A stretch of 9,103 nucleotides of DNA from Clostridia bacterium (GTDB lineage Bacteria > Bacillota > Clostridia > Oscillospirales > CAG-272): the NCBI GenBank assembly GCA_017453085.1, contig JAFTKV010000111.1:1-9103 (forward strand), given 5' to 3'. How positions within the stretch are numbered: the first letter of the stretch is position 1; the number at the start of each line of letters is the position of its first letter. Below the pieces are notes generated by a model. That model was not told the DNA's origin and searched no databases. It saw only the letters and a program-made list of their open reading frames with translations. Both the position numbers and the translations under genes were made by a program. This document shows, one piece after another, positions 1-6,305 of this stretch.

Positions 1-9
1 GTTTTTCGC

Positions 10-41
10 AAAAAAGCCTCTGCCGATCACTCGACAGAGGC
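10..41 (-). terminator. Intrinsic terminator of the GH42 gene
   Basis: Read on the minus strand, a 7-bp stem (GCCTCTG, 35-41, paired with CAGAGGC, 16-22) is extended inside by CGA/TCG around a four-base loop. It is followed directly by six T residues (complement of 10-15). It starts 5 nt past the GH42 stop codon at 47-49. This is a textbook Rho-independent terminator, and it indicates that the GH42 gene ends its transcription unit. Confidence 0.9.
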
Positions 42-46
42 AATTG

Positions 47-2023
47 TTATTGGGGAAGCGCTTCCAAAACAGCAATCTGATAGGGGGCCAGTGCGATGGA
101 GCTATCGTAGATCTTATCGGTCAGCAGATCTACTCGCTTTCCTTCGAAGCGATATTCGCATGCCTTGCCGCAAACCGCAGCCGCAATCACGAACTCCCGA
201 CCGCCGCCTGCACGTTTGGTGATCATCGCGCCGTCGGTGGTGGAGAACACCTCTGCACCTGCAAAATTAGCCGCTTGCAGGGCAATTCGGGCAAACTCGC
301 CGTCCTCGGGGAAGGTGCCCAGCAGGATGACCTTTCCTTTGCCTATTTTGCGGGCGATGGCACAGTGCTTGCCGATCAGAGCAGAATGTCCATCGGTAAT
401 GCTCAGCAGCTTTTCGAAATCGCCGTCGTCAAACAGCTCGTAGCTGCGACCTGCCCGAACGGTATCGCCCAGCTCATTCTGCAGGCGAAGCTGTCCCTGG
501 TCGTCGGGAAGCAGATAGGACAAACGGGCACCCAGCAGCTCCTCCAGGAAGCCGTAAGGAGAGGCCTTGTATTTTGTACCGATGGCAGTACGGATATCCG
601 ACAGGGGACCGACGACCCACACGCCGCCGTCCTCCACCCATTGGGTGATCCGTCGACGGAAATCCGCCTCCTCCAGCGTGTAGGCGGTAGGGGAGAAGAT
701 CAGCTTATAGCGATCCATCTCCTCTGCGGCGTCGATCACGTCGGCGTGAATGCCGGATCTCAGCAGCTTTTCGTAAAATTCCTGAATGATCGCGCCGTTA
801 TCGCCCACCCAGCCGTTGATCGCCTGGCTCTTGCGGATGCACCAGTTCAGACTGGAGAAATGGATCGCCGTATCGCTTGCGGGGGGAGCGGACAAGAGCA
901 GATCCTCCAGCTTTTGAAAATCCTCTGCCGCATGACGGATCTCGCCGTTGGCATAGGTATATCTGCCACTGGTGTCCAGCACCGCGCCGTGCATCAGCTC
1001 GTGACCTGCCCAATGGGTGCGCCAGAGCCAGTAGAGGTTTGCGCCGCCGCCCAGCATAATCGGCAACCAAGTGTTCATGTAAATGTAGCCCTCGGGCTGG
1101 AGCGCATTGCCGGGAGCGGTAGAGCCGTTCCAGCAGGGCTGTGTCTCGGTGTTCCAGAAGGGAATCTTGGAGAAATGCTTCATGTAGTCCATCCACCGTG
1201 CGGCATCCAGAAGATTCTCGCGGGTATTGTAATGGTTGAACTGTGCCACGTCCATAGGATCGTTCAGCGTGCGGTAATCGATTCCGTTCACCGGCATGGT
1301 GTCGGTTCCGATCGGAGCGCTCGTATACTTCTTCAGGATATCCGACTGCATATGAACGAAGCGGACGTGATTCTTCGCCTGGGACAGATTCCACTCCAGA
1401 ATGATGTGAGGATTGTGCCAGGTGTTGACGGGAACGGGAATGTCCTCGATCCGATCGTAGGCCTGGCTGAACAGGTTCAGATTCCACGCACGGTTGATCT
1501 CCTCCACGCTGCCGTATTTTTCTGCAAGATGAGCGTGAAAGGCATCCTGACAATGCTGACAGGTGCAGCCGGGCTCCCACGGATAGATCTCGTTGTCGAT
1601 CTGCCAGCCAATGATGGCGGGATCGCTGCCAAATTCTTCGGCAATCTTTTTCACGATGATCGCAGAGTAGCGCAAATACGCGGGATGGCAGGAGCAGCAA
1701 TGGCGCCGTCCGCCGTGAGAGGTGCGCACGCCCGAGGGGGAGAGGGTTGCCATGTCGGGATACTTTTGATAAAGCCAGCTGGGCGGCGTTGCGGTGGGAG
1801 TGCCCATGATCACGGCGATCCCGGCCTCCCGCATCTTATCTACCACCCGATGCAGCCAGGCAAAGTCAAACTGTCCCTCTGCAGGCTCGTCTTTTTTCCA
1901 AGCAAATTCTCCGATCCGCACCACGTTGAATCCGCATTCCTTCATTTTGACGATATCTTCGTCGATGCAGCTTTCATCCCAATCCTCGGGATAATAGTTT
2001 GCACCCAGATAGATTTTGTTCAT
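47..2023 (-). CDS. GH42 beta-galactosidase (658 aa)
   Basis: A glycoside hydrolase family 42 retaining beta-galactosidase, removing terminal beta-linked galactose from oligosaccharides. The start is typical of the family (LGANYYPEDW, residues 6-15). The general acid/base is E145 in WQIDNE (140-145) and the probable nucleophile is E293 in WNTETQPCW (290-298). Cysteines C109/C110/C112 and C153, C155, C158 lie where many GH42 enzymes bind a structural zinc ion. The order is a TIM barrel to about residue 380, a flavodoxin-like trimerisation domain to about 590, and a small C-terminal beta domain. The length is normal for the family. There is no signal peptide, so it is cytoplasmic and acts on imported sugar. 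The start follows an AAGGAGG site 5 nt upstream. It is transcribed divergently from the GH106-like gene and ends at its own terminator. The family call is secure; the natural substrate (lactose, galactan fragments, other galactosides) is not shown by the sequence. Confidence 0.96.
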   Translation of the reverse strand: MNKIYLGANYYPEDWDESCIDEDIVKMKECGFNVVRIGEFAWKKDEPAEGQFDFAWLHRVVDKMREAGIAVIMGTPTATPPSWLYQKYPDMATLSPSGVRTSHGGRRHCCSCHPAYLRYSAIIVKKIAEEFGSDPAIIGWQIDNEIYPWEPGCTCQHCQDAFHAHLAEKYGSVEEINRAWNLNLFSQAYDRIEDIPVPVNTWHNPHIILEWNLSQAKNHVRFVHMQSDILKKYTSAPIGTDTMPVNGIDYRTLNDPMDVAQFNHYNTRENLLDAARWMDYMKHFSKIPFWNTETQPCWNGSTAPGNALQPEGYIYMNTWLPIMLGGGANLYWLWRTHWAGHELMHGAVLDTSGRYTYANGEIRHAAEDFQKLEDLLLSAPPASDTAIHFSSLNWCIRKSQAINGWVGDNGAIIQEFYEKLLRSGIHADVIDAAEEMDRYKLIFSPTAYTLEEADFRRRITQWVEDGGVWVVGPLSDIRTAIGTKYKASPYGFLEELLGARLSYLLPDDQGQLRLQNELGDTVRAGRSYELFDDGDFEKLLSITDGHSALIGKHCAIARKIGKGKVILLGTFPEDGEFARIALQAANFAGAEVFSTTDGAMITKRAGGGREFVIAAAVCGKACEYRFEGKRVDLLTDKIYDSSIALAPYQIAVLEALPQ

Positions 2024-2028
2024 ATGAG

Positions 2029-2035
2029 CCTCCTT
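2029..2035 (-). promoter_or_regulatory. Ribosome binding site of GH42 gene
   Basis: AAGGAGG on the minus strand lies 5 nt before the ATG at 2021-2023. This near-perfect Shine-Dalgarno sequence fixes the start codon. Confidence 0.9.
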
Positions 2036-2053
2036 GCCTTGTGATATGTATCC

Positions 2054-2082
2054 ATTATAGCAAATACCATAGATTTTCGCAA
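2054..2082 (-). promoter_or_regulatory. Sigma-A promoter for the GH42 gene
   Basis: On the minus strand, a perfect TATAAT (-10, 2054-2059) is preceded by TGC, giving an extended -10. A -35-like TTGCGA (2077-2082, 4 of 6 matches) lies at the ideal 17-bp spacing. Transcription would start near 2047, giving a leader of about 24 nt. The -35 overlaps a GCAAT motif that may be a further half-site of the neighbouring repeat. Confidence 0.8.
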
Positions 2083-2094
2083 TAGCAGAGCGTC

Positions 2095-2130
2095 AATACA
2101 GCAATTTTTCTTAGTAAAACAGCAATTAAT
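2095..2130. promoter_or_regulatory. Direct-repeat operator, 21-bp period
   Basis: Two copies of AANACAGCAATTNNT occur at 2095-2109 and 2116-2130, offset by exactly 21 bp (two helical turns); the nine-base core ACAGCAATT is identical. A shorter GCAAT at 2079-2083 lies 22 bp further left, inside the GH42 -35. Two tandem half-sites two turns apart, just upstream of a promoter with a poor -35, is the usual layout of an AraC/XylS-family activator site. The repeat sits between the two divergent promoters, 3-4 bp from the rightward -35 region. Identification of the regulator is inference: no regulator gene is in the window. Confidence 0.55.
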
Positions 2131-2133
2131 GTA

Positions 2134-2167
2134 TGTCCAAATTTCCGAAAATACGCTATAATATAAT
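2134..2167 (+). promoter_or_regulatory. Promoter for the GH106-like gene
   Basis: Two overlapping TATAAT hexamers (2157-2162 and 2162-2167) give a strong -10 region. At 17 bp from the first one the -35 position holds only TGTCCA (2134-2139, 3 of 6 matches). A consensus -10 with a weak -35 next to a tandem operator suggests a promoter that depends on an activator. The start point would be near 2169, leaving a leader of about 24 nt. Confidence 0.7.
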
Positions 2168-2182
2168 CAGATTGTACCATAC

Positions 2183-2187
2183 GGAGG
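2183..2187 (+). promoter_or_regulatory. Ribosome binding site deciding the GH106-like start
   Basis: GGAGG lies 5 nt before the ATG at 2193. The same reading frame is open up to another ATG at 2133, but that one overlaps the promoter and has no Shine-Dalgarno sequence, so 2193 is the start. Confidence 0.9.
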
Positions 2188-2192
2188 TAATT

Positions 2193-4757
2193 ATGGATAA
2201 ACGACTTTCCGACGTTCTTTCTCATCGGGAGAGCAATTATCTGCTCCCCTTTTACTGGCAGCACGGCGACCATTACGATCACATCCCCGAGCAGGTAAAG
2301 CGGATCTACGACAGCGGATGCCGCGCGCTTTGCGTGGAATCCCGGCCGCACCCCGATTTCGTAGGGGAGACCTGGTGGCGGGATATGGATCTGATCCTTG
2401 CTGAAGCGAAAAAGCTGGGAATGCAGGTCTGGCTACTGGATGACGACAAGTTTCCCACCGGTCACGCCGCCGGATTCATTGCCCAAAAATATCCCCATCT
2501 GCGGCAATGGGAGCTGATCGAACGGCATATCGACGTGGTCGGTCCCGCGGCTGATACTTCGATCATCTTCGACGGCGAAGGCGAAGACGATATTCTGCTG
2601 GGCGCATACGCTTATCGCCGCAATGCGGATTTCTACGAAACCTGCGAATACGAGGGCATTGACGTTACAAAGCATATCCACGGCGGCTATCTCACCTGGG
2701 ACATACCCGAGGGAGTTTGGCGCATTTTCTTCTATTACAAATCTAGAACAGGCGGCAGGCGGGAATACATTGATATGATCAATCCCGAGTCTGTGCACGT
2801 TTTGATTGAAGCAGTCTACGAAAGCCATTGGGAGCATTACAAGGACTATTTCGGTACTACCTTCATGGGCTTCTTCTCGGACGAGCCCTGCTTTGGCAAC
2901 GAGATCTACAAGCAGCAGCGCTTCGACTTCGGCTTCTACGAATCGAGAATCGGCAAGCACGCACTGGCACTCCCTTGGAACGAGACGGTGCTTTCCATGA
3001 TGCGGGACAAGCTGGGCTTCGATCCCATTCCTCATCTCAATCTCCTCTGGTACGAGGACGATCAAAACGGCGATCTGCAGGCGGAGATCCGATTCACCTA
3101 TATGGACGCCATCACTCGTCTGTACAGAGAGTGCTTTACCAAGCAGCTTGCTGATTGGTGTCACGCTCACGGCGTGCAGTATATTGGCCATATCATAGAG
3201 GACATGAATTGCCATCTGCGCTACGGAGTCGGTCATTTCTTCCGTGCGCTGCAATGGCAGGATATGAGCGGCATAGACATCGTTCTCCATCAGGTGATGC
3301 CGGGGATGGACCACTATATCCATACCAGCACCTGTGCGACCAACACGTCGGGCGGTCACTTTTTCCACTACATTCTGGCGAAAATGGGCGCATCGCTGGC
3401 TCATCTCACGCCCGCTATGCAGGGAAGAGCTATGTGCGAGGTCTTCGGTGCCTACGGCTGGGGCGAGGACACGACCATGATGAAGTACCTGATGGATCAT
3501 CTTCTGGTGCGGGGCATCAATCATTTTGTGCCTCACGCATTTACCACCAAATTCCCCGATCCCGATTGTCCTCCCCACTTTGGAGCAGAGGGAGTGGATC
3601 CCAGCTTTGAGGGCTTCTCTGCGTTGATGGCGTACGCCAACAAGGCGGCGCATCTGCTGTTGGGAGCAACCCACAAGGCCAACGCCGCCATCCTCTATCA
3701 CATGGAGGGTGAATGGGCTAGCCGATATAATAATGCCATGACCATGGAACCGATTGCCGTCAGACTGTACGACGCGCACATCGACTACGATATTGTTTCA
3801 TCGGATATGCTGAGTAGTGGCAGTGTCGTCAACAATCGCCTGCAGATCGCAAAGGAGCAGTTTGATTGCCTCATCGTCCCTTATGCCGACCATCTGCCGA
3901 AGGTGCTGCGAGAGCTGCTCAGATCGCTTCAGGAGGCAGGTCTGCCCGTATGGTTTGCCGACGCATTGCCCGAGAATCCGGATTTCGAGGGTACGGCAGT
4001 GAAGCTGAACGATCTGGTGCCGCTGATGAAGCAGCGGGGCATGACCGACGTGCAGGTGGAGGAGGGCTATCCCTTCCTGCGGATCTATCACGCCGTTCGT
4101 GACGGCAAGGACATCTTCATGTTTGCCAACGAGGACTATGCCAAGACGGTGAACACCACCCTACAGCTTCCTTGCTCGGGGGATTATGCCAGACTCGATC
4201 TGCTGACCGACCTTACGGCGTGCGGCCATACATCCGACGGACTCTTCCGACTGGAGCTGCTGCCGGGTCAATCGCAGATCGTCCTATTCGGCAGCCGCGA
4301 AGGACTTCCCGACGAGCTGACCTGCACCGAGATCGTTTCCCTTGCTCCCGAATACGATCTCGCTCTTGCCGAGTGGAACGATCTGAAGAGATTCACTCCC
4401 TGCGGCAGCTTTAAGCAATTCTTTAATATCAACGCTCCTACCTTCCGACCCGACTTTTCGGGCAAGATGCGCTACACCTTCCGTTTTGATGCAGTCAGAA
4501 AGGGAAGCCGCATTTTCCTGGATCTGGGCAGAGTAGGACAGAATGCGACCCTGACCCTCAACGGCGTGGATTGCGGAATCCTCATCCACCGTCCCTATCT
4601 CTTTGAGATTACCGACGCCTTGCAGGATGGCGATAATCTTGCCGAGGTCGTGGTCTCCAATACGCTGGCGCAGCAGGTCAGAGATCATTTTTCCCATAAT
4701 CTGCAGCTGGCACCCTCCGGTCTGCTGGGTACGGTCACGCTGAAGTACTGCCAGTAA
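2193..4757 (+). CDS. GH106-like glycoside hydrolase (854 aa)
   Basis: A large glycoside hydrolase that I place with the GH106 (alpha-L-rhamnosidase) group and its relatives. The N-terminal half looks like a TIM barrel: WLLDDDKFPTGHAAG (80-94) matches the YDE-x-WPSG-x-AGG strand motif of the group. Then come FSDEP (228-232), GHIIED (332-337) and CEVFGAYGW (415-423). E231, E336 and E416 are therefore candidate catalytic acids. Residues about 475-560 (MAYANKAAHLL, then a strand with ILYHMEGEW) resemble the following domain. At about 755-830 a galactose-binding-like beta-sandwich of GH2 type contains DLGRVGQNATLTLNG (777-791) and a PYLFEITDAL segment. No signal peptide or membrane segment is seen, so it is cytoplasmic, unlike the well-studied periplasmic GH106 enzymes. 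It is divergent to GH42 across a shared operator, suggesting joint use on galactose- and rhamnose-containing glycans. Rhamnosidase activity is inference; another linkage or sugar is possible. Confidence 0.75.
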   Translation: MDKRLSDVLSHRESNYLLPFYWQHGDHYDHIPEQVKRIYDSGCRALCVESRPHPDFVGETWWRDMDLILAEAKKLGMQVWLLDDDKFPTGHAAGFIAQKYPHLRQWELIERHIDVVGPAADTSIIFDGEGEDDILLGAYAYRRNADFYETCEYEGIDVTKHIHGGYLTWDIPEGVWRIFFYYKSRTGGRREYIDMINPESVHVLIEAVYESHWEHYKDYFGTTFMGFFSDEPCFGNEIYKQQRFDFGFYESRIGKHALALPWNETVLSMMRDKLGFDPIPHLNLLWYEDDQNGDLQAEIRFTYMDAITRLYRECFTKQLADWCHAHGVQYIGHIIEDMNCHLRYGVGHFFRALQWQDMSGIDIVLHQVMPGMDHYIHTSTCATNTSGGHFFHYILAKMGASLAHLTPAMQGRAMCEVFGAYGWGEDTTMMKYLMDHLLVRGINHFVPHAFTTKFPDPDCPPHFGAEGVDPSFEGFSALMAYANKAAHLLLGATHKANAAILYHMEGEWASRYNNAMTMEPIAVRLYDAHIDYDIVSSDMLSSGSVVNNRLQIAKEQFDCLIVPYADHLPKVLRELLRSLQEAGLPVWFADALPENPDFEGTAVKLNDLVPLMKQRGMTDVQVEEGYPFLRIYHAVRDGKDIFMFANEDYAKTVNTTLQLPCSGDYARLDLLTDLTACGHTSDGLFRLELLPGQSQIVLFGSREGLPDELTCTEIVSLAPEYDLALAEWNDLKRFTPCGSFKQFFNINAPTFRPDFSGKMRYTFRFDAVRKGSRIFLDLGRVGQNATLTLNGVDCGILIHRPYLFEITDALQDGDNLAEVVVSNTLAQQVRDHFSHNLQLAPSGLLGTVTLKYCQ

Positions 4758-4803
4758 GTGAAAATGTAAATTTTTTTTAATTTGGCGTTTTTGGACGGGA
4801 TCG

Positions 4804-4876
4804 GTGAAATAAAGGCTTGCAATTTGCGCGAAAGTATGGTATACTATCGCTATATTATGCTAAAGTACAATTTCAC
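4804..4876. repeat. Separated inverted repeat GTGAAAT/ATTTCAC around the promoter
   Basis: GTGAAAT (4804-4810) and its exact complement ATTTCAC (4870-4876) flank the citrate synthase promoter, one arm just upstream of the -35 and one in the 5' leader. With seven-base arms 59 bp apart this may be chance; if real it could be a pair of operator half-sites. Confidence 0.25.
4817..4845 (+). promoter_or_regulatory. Sigma-A promoter for citrate synthase
   Basis: TTGCAA (-35, 4817-4822) and TATACT (-10, 4840-4845) are separated by exactly 17 bp, and the -10 is preceded by TGG (extended -10). Transcription would start near 4852, about 42 nt before the start codon. A small dyad AGTAT-GGT-ATACT (4833-4845) overlaps the -10. 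Confidence 0.85.
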
Positions 4877-4880
4877 GCAA

Positions 4881-4887
4881 AAAGGAG
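4881..4887 (+). promoter_or_regulatory. Ribosome binding site of citrate synthase
   Basis: AAAGGAG ends 6 nt before the ATG at 4894, a good Shine-Dalgarno sequence that supports this start. Confidence 0.88.
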
Positions 4888-4893
4888 TCCCTT

Positions 4894-6255
4894 ATGAACA
4901 AATTCCCTTCGGACAACAATGCTTACATCCAAACAATGGCTGATCTGTCCTGTCACAACAATAGAATCACCACCGAAATGTACGGTCAGCACACCGTTTT
5001 TCGCGGTCTGCGCGATCTAAGCGGTAAGGGCGTCGTCACCGGTCTGACCGAAATCTCAGACGTGTGTGCCCGCGTAAAGCTCCCCGACGGCACGGAGGTG
5101 CCCTGTGACGGTAAGCTCTGCTACCGCGGCATCAATATCCGTGACCTGGTGAAAGGCTTTATGAGCGAGGGCCGTTTCGGATTTGAGGAGGCTGTCTACC
5201 TGCTCCTGTTTTCCAAGCTGCCGAGTCAAGGTGAACTGACACAATTTTGTGAGGTATTGGCAAGCTATCGGACGCTTCCCACCTCCTTCGTTCGGGATAT
5301 GATCCTGAAGGCACCTGGCAAGGATCTGATGAACATCCTCTCCCGCAGCGTCTTGGCACTTTACGCCTACGACGATAATCCCGACGATACCGATATCGCC
5401 AACGTCCTGCGGCAATCTCTCTTCCTGATCTCCGTGTTCCCGCTGCTGTCGGTCTACGGCTATCATTCCTATCGGCATTACCATCAGGGACAAAGCCTCT
5501 ATATCCACCATCCAGATCCGTCTTTGTCAACAGCCGAGTGTCTGCTCCGCATCCTTCGGGAGGACGGTAAATACACCGAGCTGGAGGCAAAGATTTTGGA
5601 CCTTGCTCTGGTGCTTCACGCTGAGCACGGCGGCGGTAATAACTCCACCTTTACCACACACGTGGTCACCTCCTCGGGAACCGACACCTATTCTGCCATT
5701 GCTGCAGCACTGGGCTCTCTGAAGGGTCCCCGTCACGGTGGAGCCAATATCAAGGTAGTGCGGATGTTTGACGATATGAAGGCTTCCGTCAACACCAAGG
5801 ACCGTGATGCGGTGAAGGACTATCTGGCAAAGCTCCTGGACAAGGAAGCCTTTGACAAGGCGGGTCTGATTTACGGCTTCGGTCACGCCATCTATTCGGT
5901 ATCCGACCCCCGTTCCGACATCCTTCGCAGCTGTGCCAAGGATCTGTCTGTCGAAAAGGGCTGCGAGGAAGAGTATGCGCTCTACGAAATGGTCGCTGAG
6001 CTTGCGCCCGAGATCATCGGTGAGAAGCGCAAGATCTACAAGGGCGTCAGCGCAAACGTGGACTTCTATTCCGGTCTGATCTACCGTCTGCTGGATCTGC
6101 CCTGCGAGCTGTTCACCCCGCTCTTTGCCATCGCCCGTATCGCAGGCTGGAGCGCACACCGCATTGAAGAGATCCAGAACAACGGAAAGATCATTCGCCC
6201 TGCCTATATCAACGTGAAAAACGAATTTCCCTATATTCCTATCGATCAAAGATGA
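4894..6255 (+). CDS. gltA: Citrate synthase (453 aa)
   Basis: Condenses acetyl-CoA and oxaloacetate to citrate in the cytoplasm, the entry step of the oxidative TCA branch; in anaerobic Clostridia it mainly supplies 2-oxoglutarate and glutamate. The catalytic triad is visible: H281 in GPRHGGAN (278-285), H331 in GFGHAIY (328-334) and D390 in ANVDFYSG (387-394). The conserved LHAEHGGGNNSTF segment (241-253) precedes it. R340 in SDPR and R415 in IARIAGW are in position to bind oxaloacetate carboxylates. At 453 residues it is somewhat longer than the ~370-430 usual for many bacterial enzymes, with an N-terminal extension of the kind seen in clostridial citrate synthases. It has its own promoter and stands alone; no aconitase or isocitrate dehydrogenase gene follows. 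A 2-methylcitrate synthase side activity cannot be excluded, but the overall form fits citrate synthase. Confidence 0.95.
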   Translation: MNKFPSDNNAYIQTMADLSCHNNRITTEMYGQHTVFRGLRDLSGKGVVTGLTEISDVCARVKLPDGTEVPCDGKLCYRGINIRDLVKGFMSEGRFGFEEAVYLLLFSKLPSQGELTQFCEVLASYRTLPTSFVRDMILKAPGKDLMNILSRSVLALYAYDDNPDDTDIANVLRQSLFLISVFPLLSVYGYHSYRHYHQGQSLYIHHPDPSLSTAECLLRILREDGKYTELEAKILDLALVLHAEHGGGNNSTFTTHVVTSSGTDTYSAIAAALGSLKGPRHGGANIKVVRMFDDMKASVNTKDRDAVKDYLAKLLDKEAFDKAGLIYGFGHAIYSVSDPRSDILRSCAKDLSVEKGCEEEYALYEMVAELAPEIIGEKRKIYKGVSANVDFYSGLIYRLLDLPCELFTPLFAIARIAGWSAHRIEEIQNNGKIIRPAYINVKNEFPYIPIDQR

Positions 6256-6259
6256 TCCC

Positions 6260-6305
6260 ACAACAAATCACCGCATTCACATGAATGCGGGGTGTTGTTG
6301 TAATT
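6260..6305. terminator. Shared bidirectional terminator between convergent genes
   Basis: An 8-bp perfect stem CCGCATTC/GAATGCGG (6271-6278 and 6283-6290, loop ACAT) is lengthened by an outer 7-bp arm ACAACAA/TTGTTGT (6260-6266 and 6295-6301). On the plus strand it is followed by the T-rich TTGTTGTAATTAT, and on the minus strand by TGATTTGTTGT. It occupies almost the whole gap between the citrate synthase and ABC exporter stop codons, so it probably stops transcription from both sides, though neither side has a pure T tract. Confidence 0.8.

Larger units (their letters stand above)
4758..4893 (+). other. Intergenic region between GH106-like gene and citrate synthase
   Basis: These 136 bases hold an AT-rich stretch with a T8 run (4771-4778) and the citrate synthase promoter. 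I see no convincing GC-rich terminator for the upstream gene. An imperfect stem at the very end of its coding region (CTGGGTAC, 4725-4732, with GTAC..CCAG, 4745-4754) is 16 nt away from the T run, too far for a standard intrinsic terminator. Some read-through into citrate synthase is possible. Confidence 0.6.

Noticed and set aside
44..2044. A 666-codon open frame on the plus strand covering the whole GH42 gene
   Set aside because: It is in exact codon register with GH42 on the other strand. It stays open because TTA, CTA and TCA codons are rare in the real gene. Its translation has no recognisable family, and GH42 has all its motifs, promoter, ribosome binding site and terminator.
2133..2192. 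Upstream ATG at 2133 as the start of the GH106-like protein
   Set aside because: The first 20 codons would overlap the -35/-10 region and lack a Shine-Dalgarno sequence; the ATG at 2193 has GGAGG 5 nt upstream.
2055..2351. A small 98-codon minus-strand gene across the divergent promoter
   Set aside because: It runs through both promoters and into the GH106-like coding region, has no ribosome binding site, and its translation is composition-driven.
2433..3779. A 448-codon minus-strand open frame inside the GH106-like gene
   Set aside because: It has the same in-register antisense shadow pattern, no ribosome binding site or promoter, and no domain. The same reasoning applies to the antisense frames at 4284-4697, 5056-5511, 5527-6261 and 6382-7638.
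4725..4778. Intrinsic terminator at the end of the GH106-like gene
   Set aside because: The imperfect stem is inside the coding end and 16 nt away from the T8 run; the run itself is flanked only by an A/T stem.
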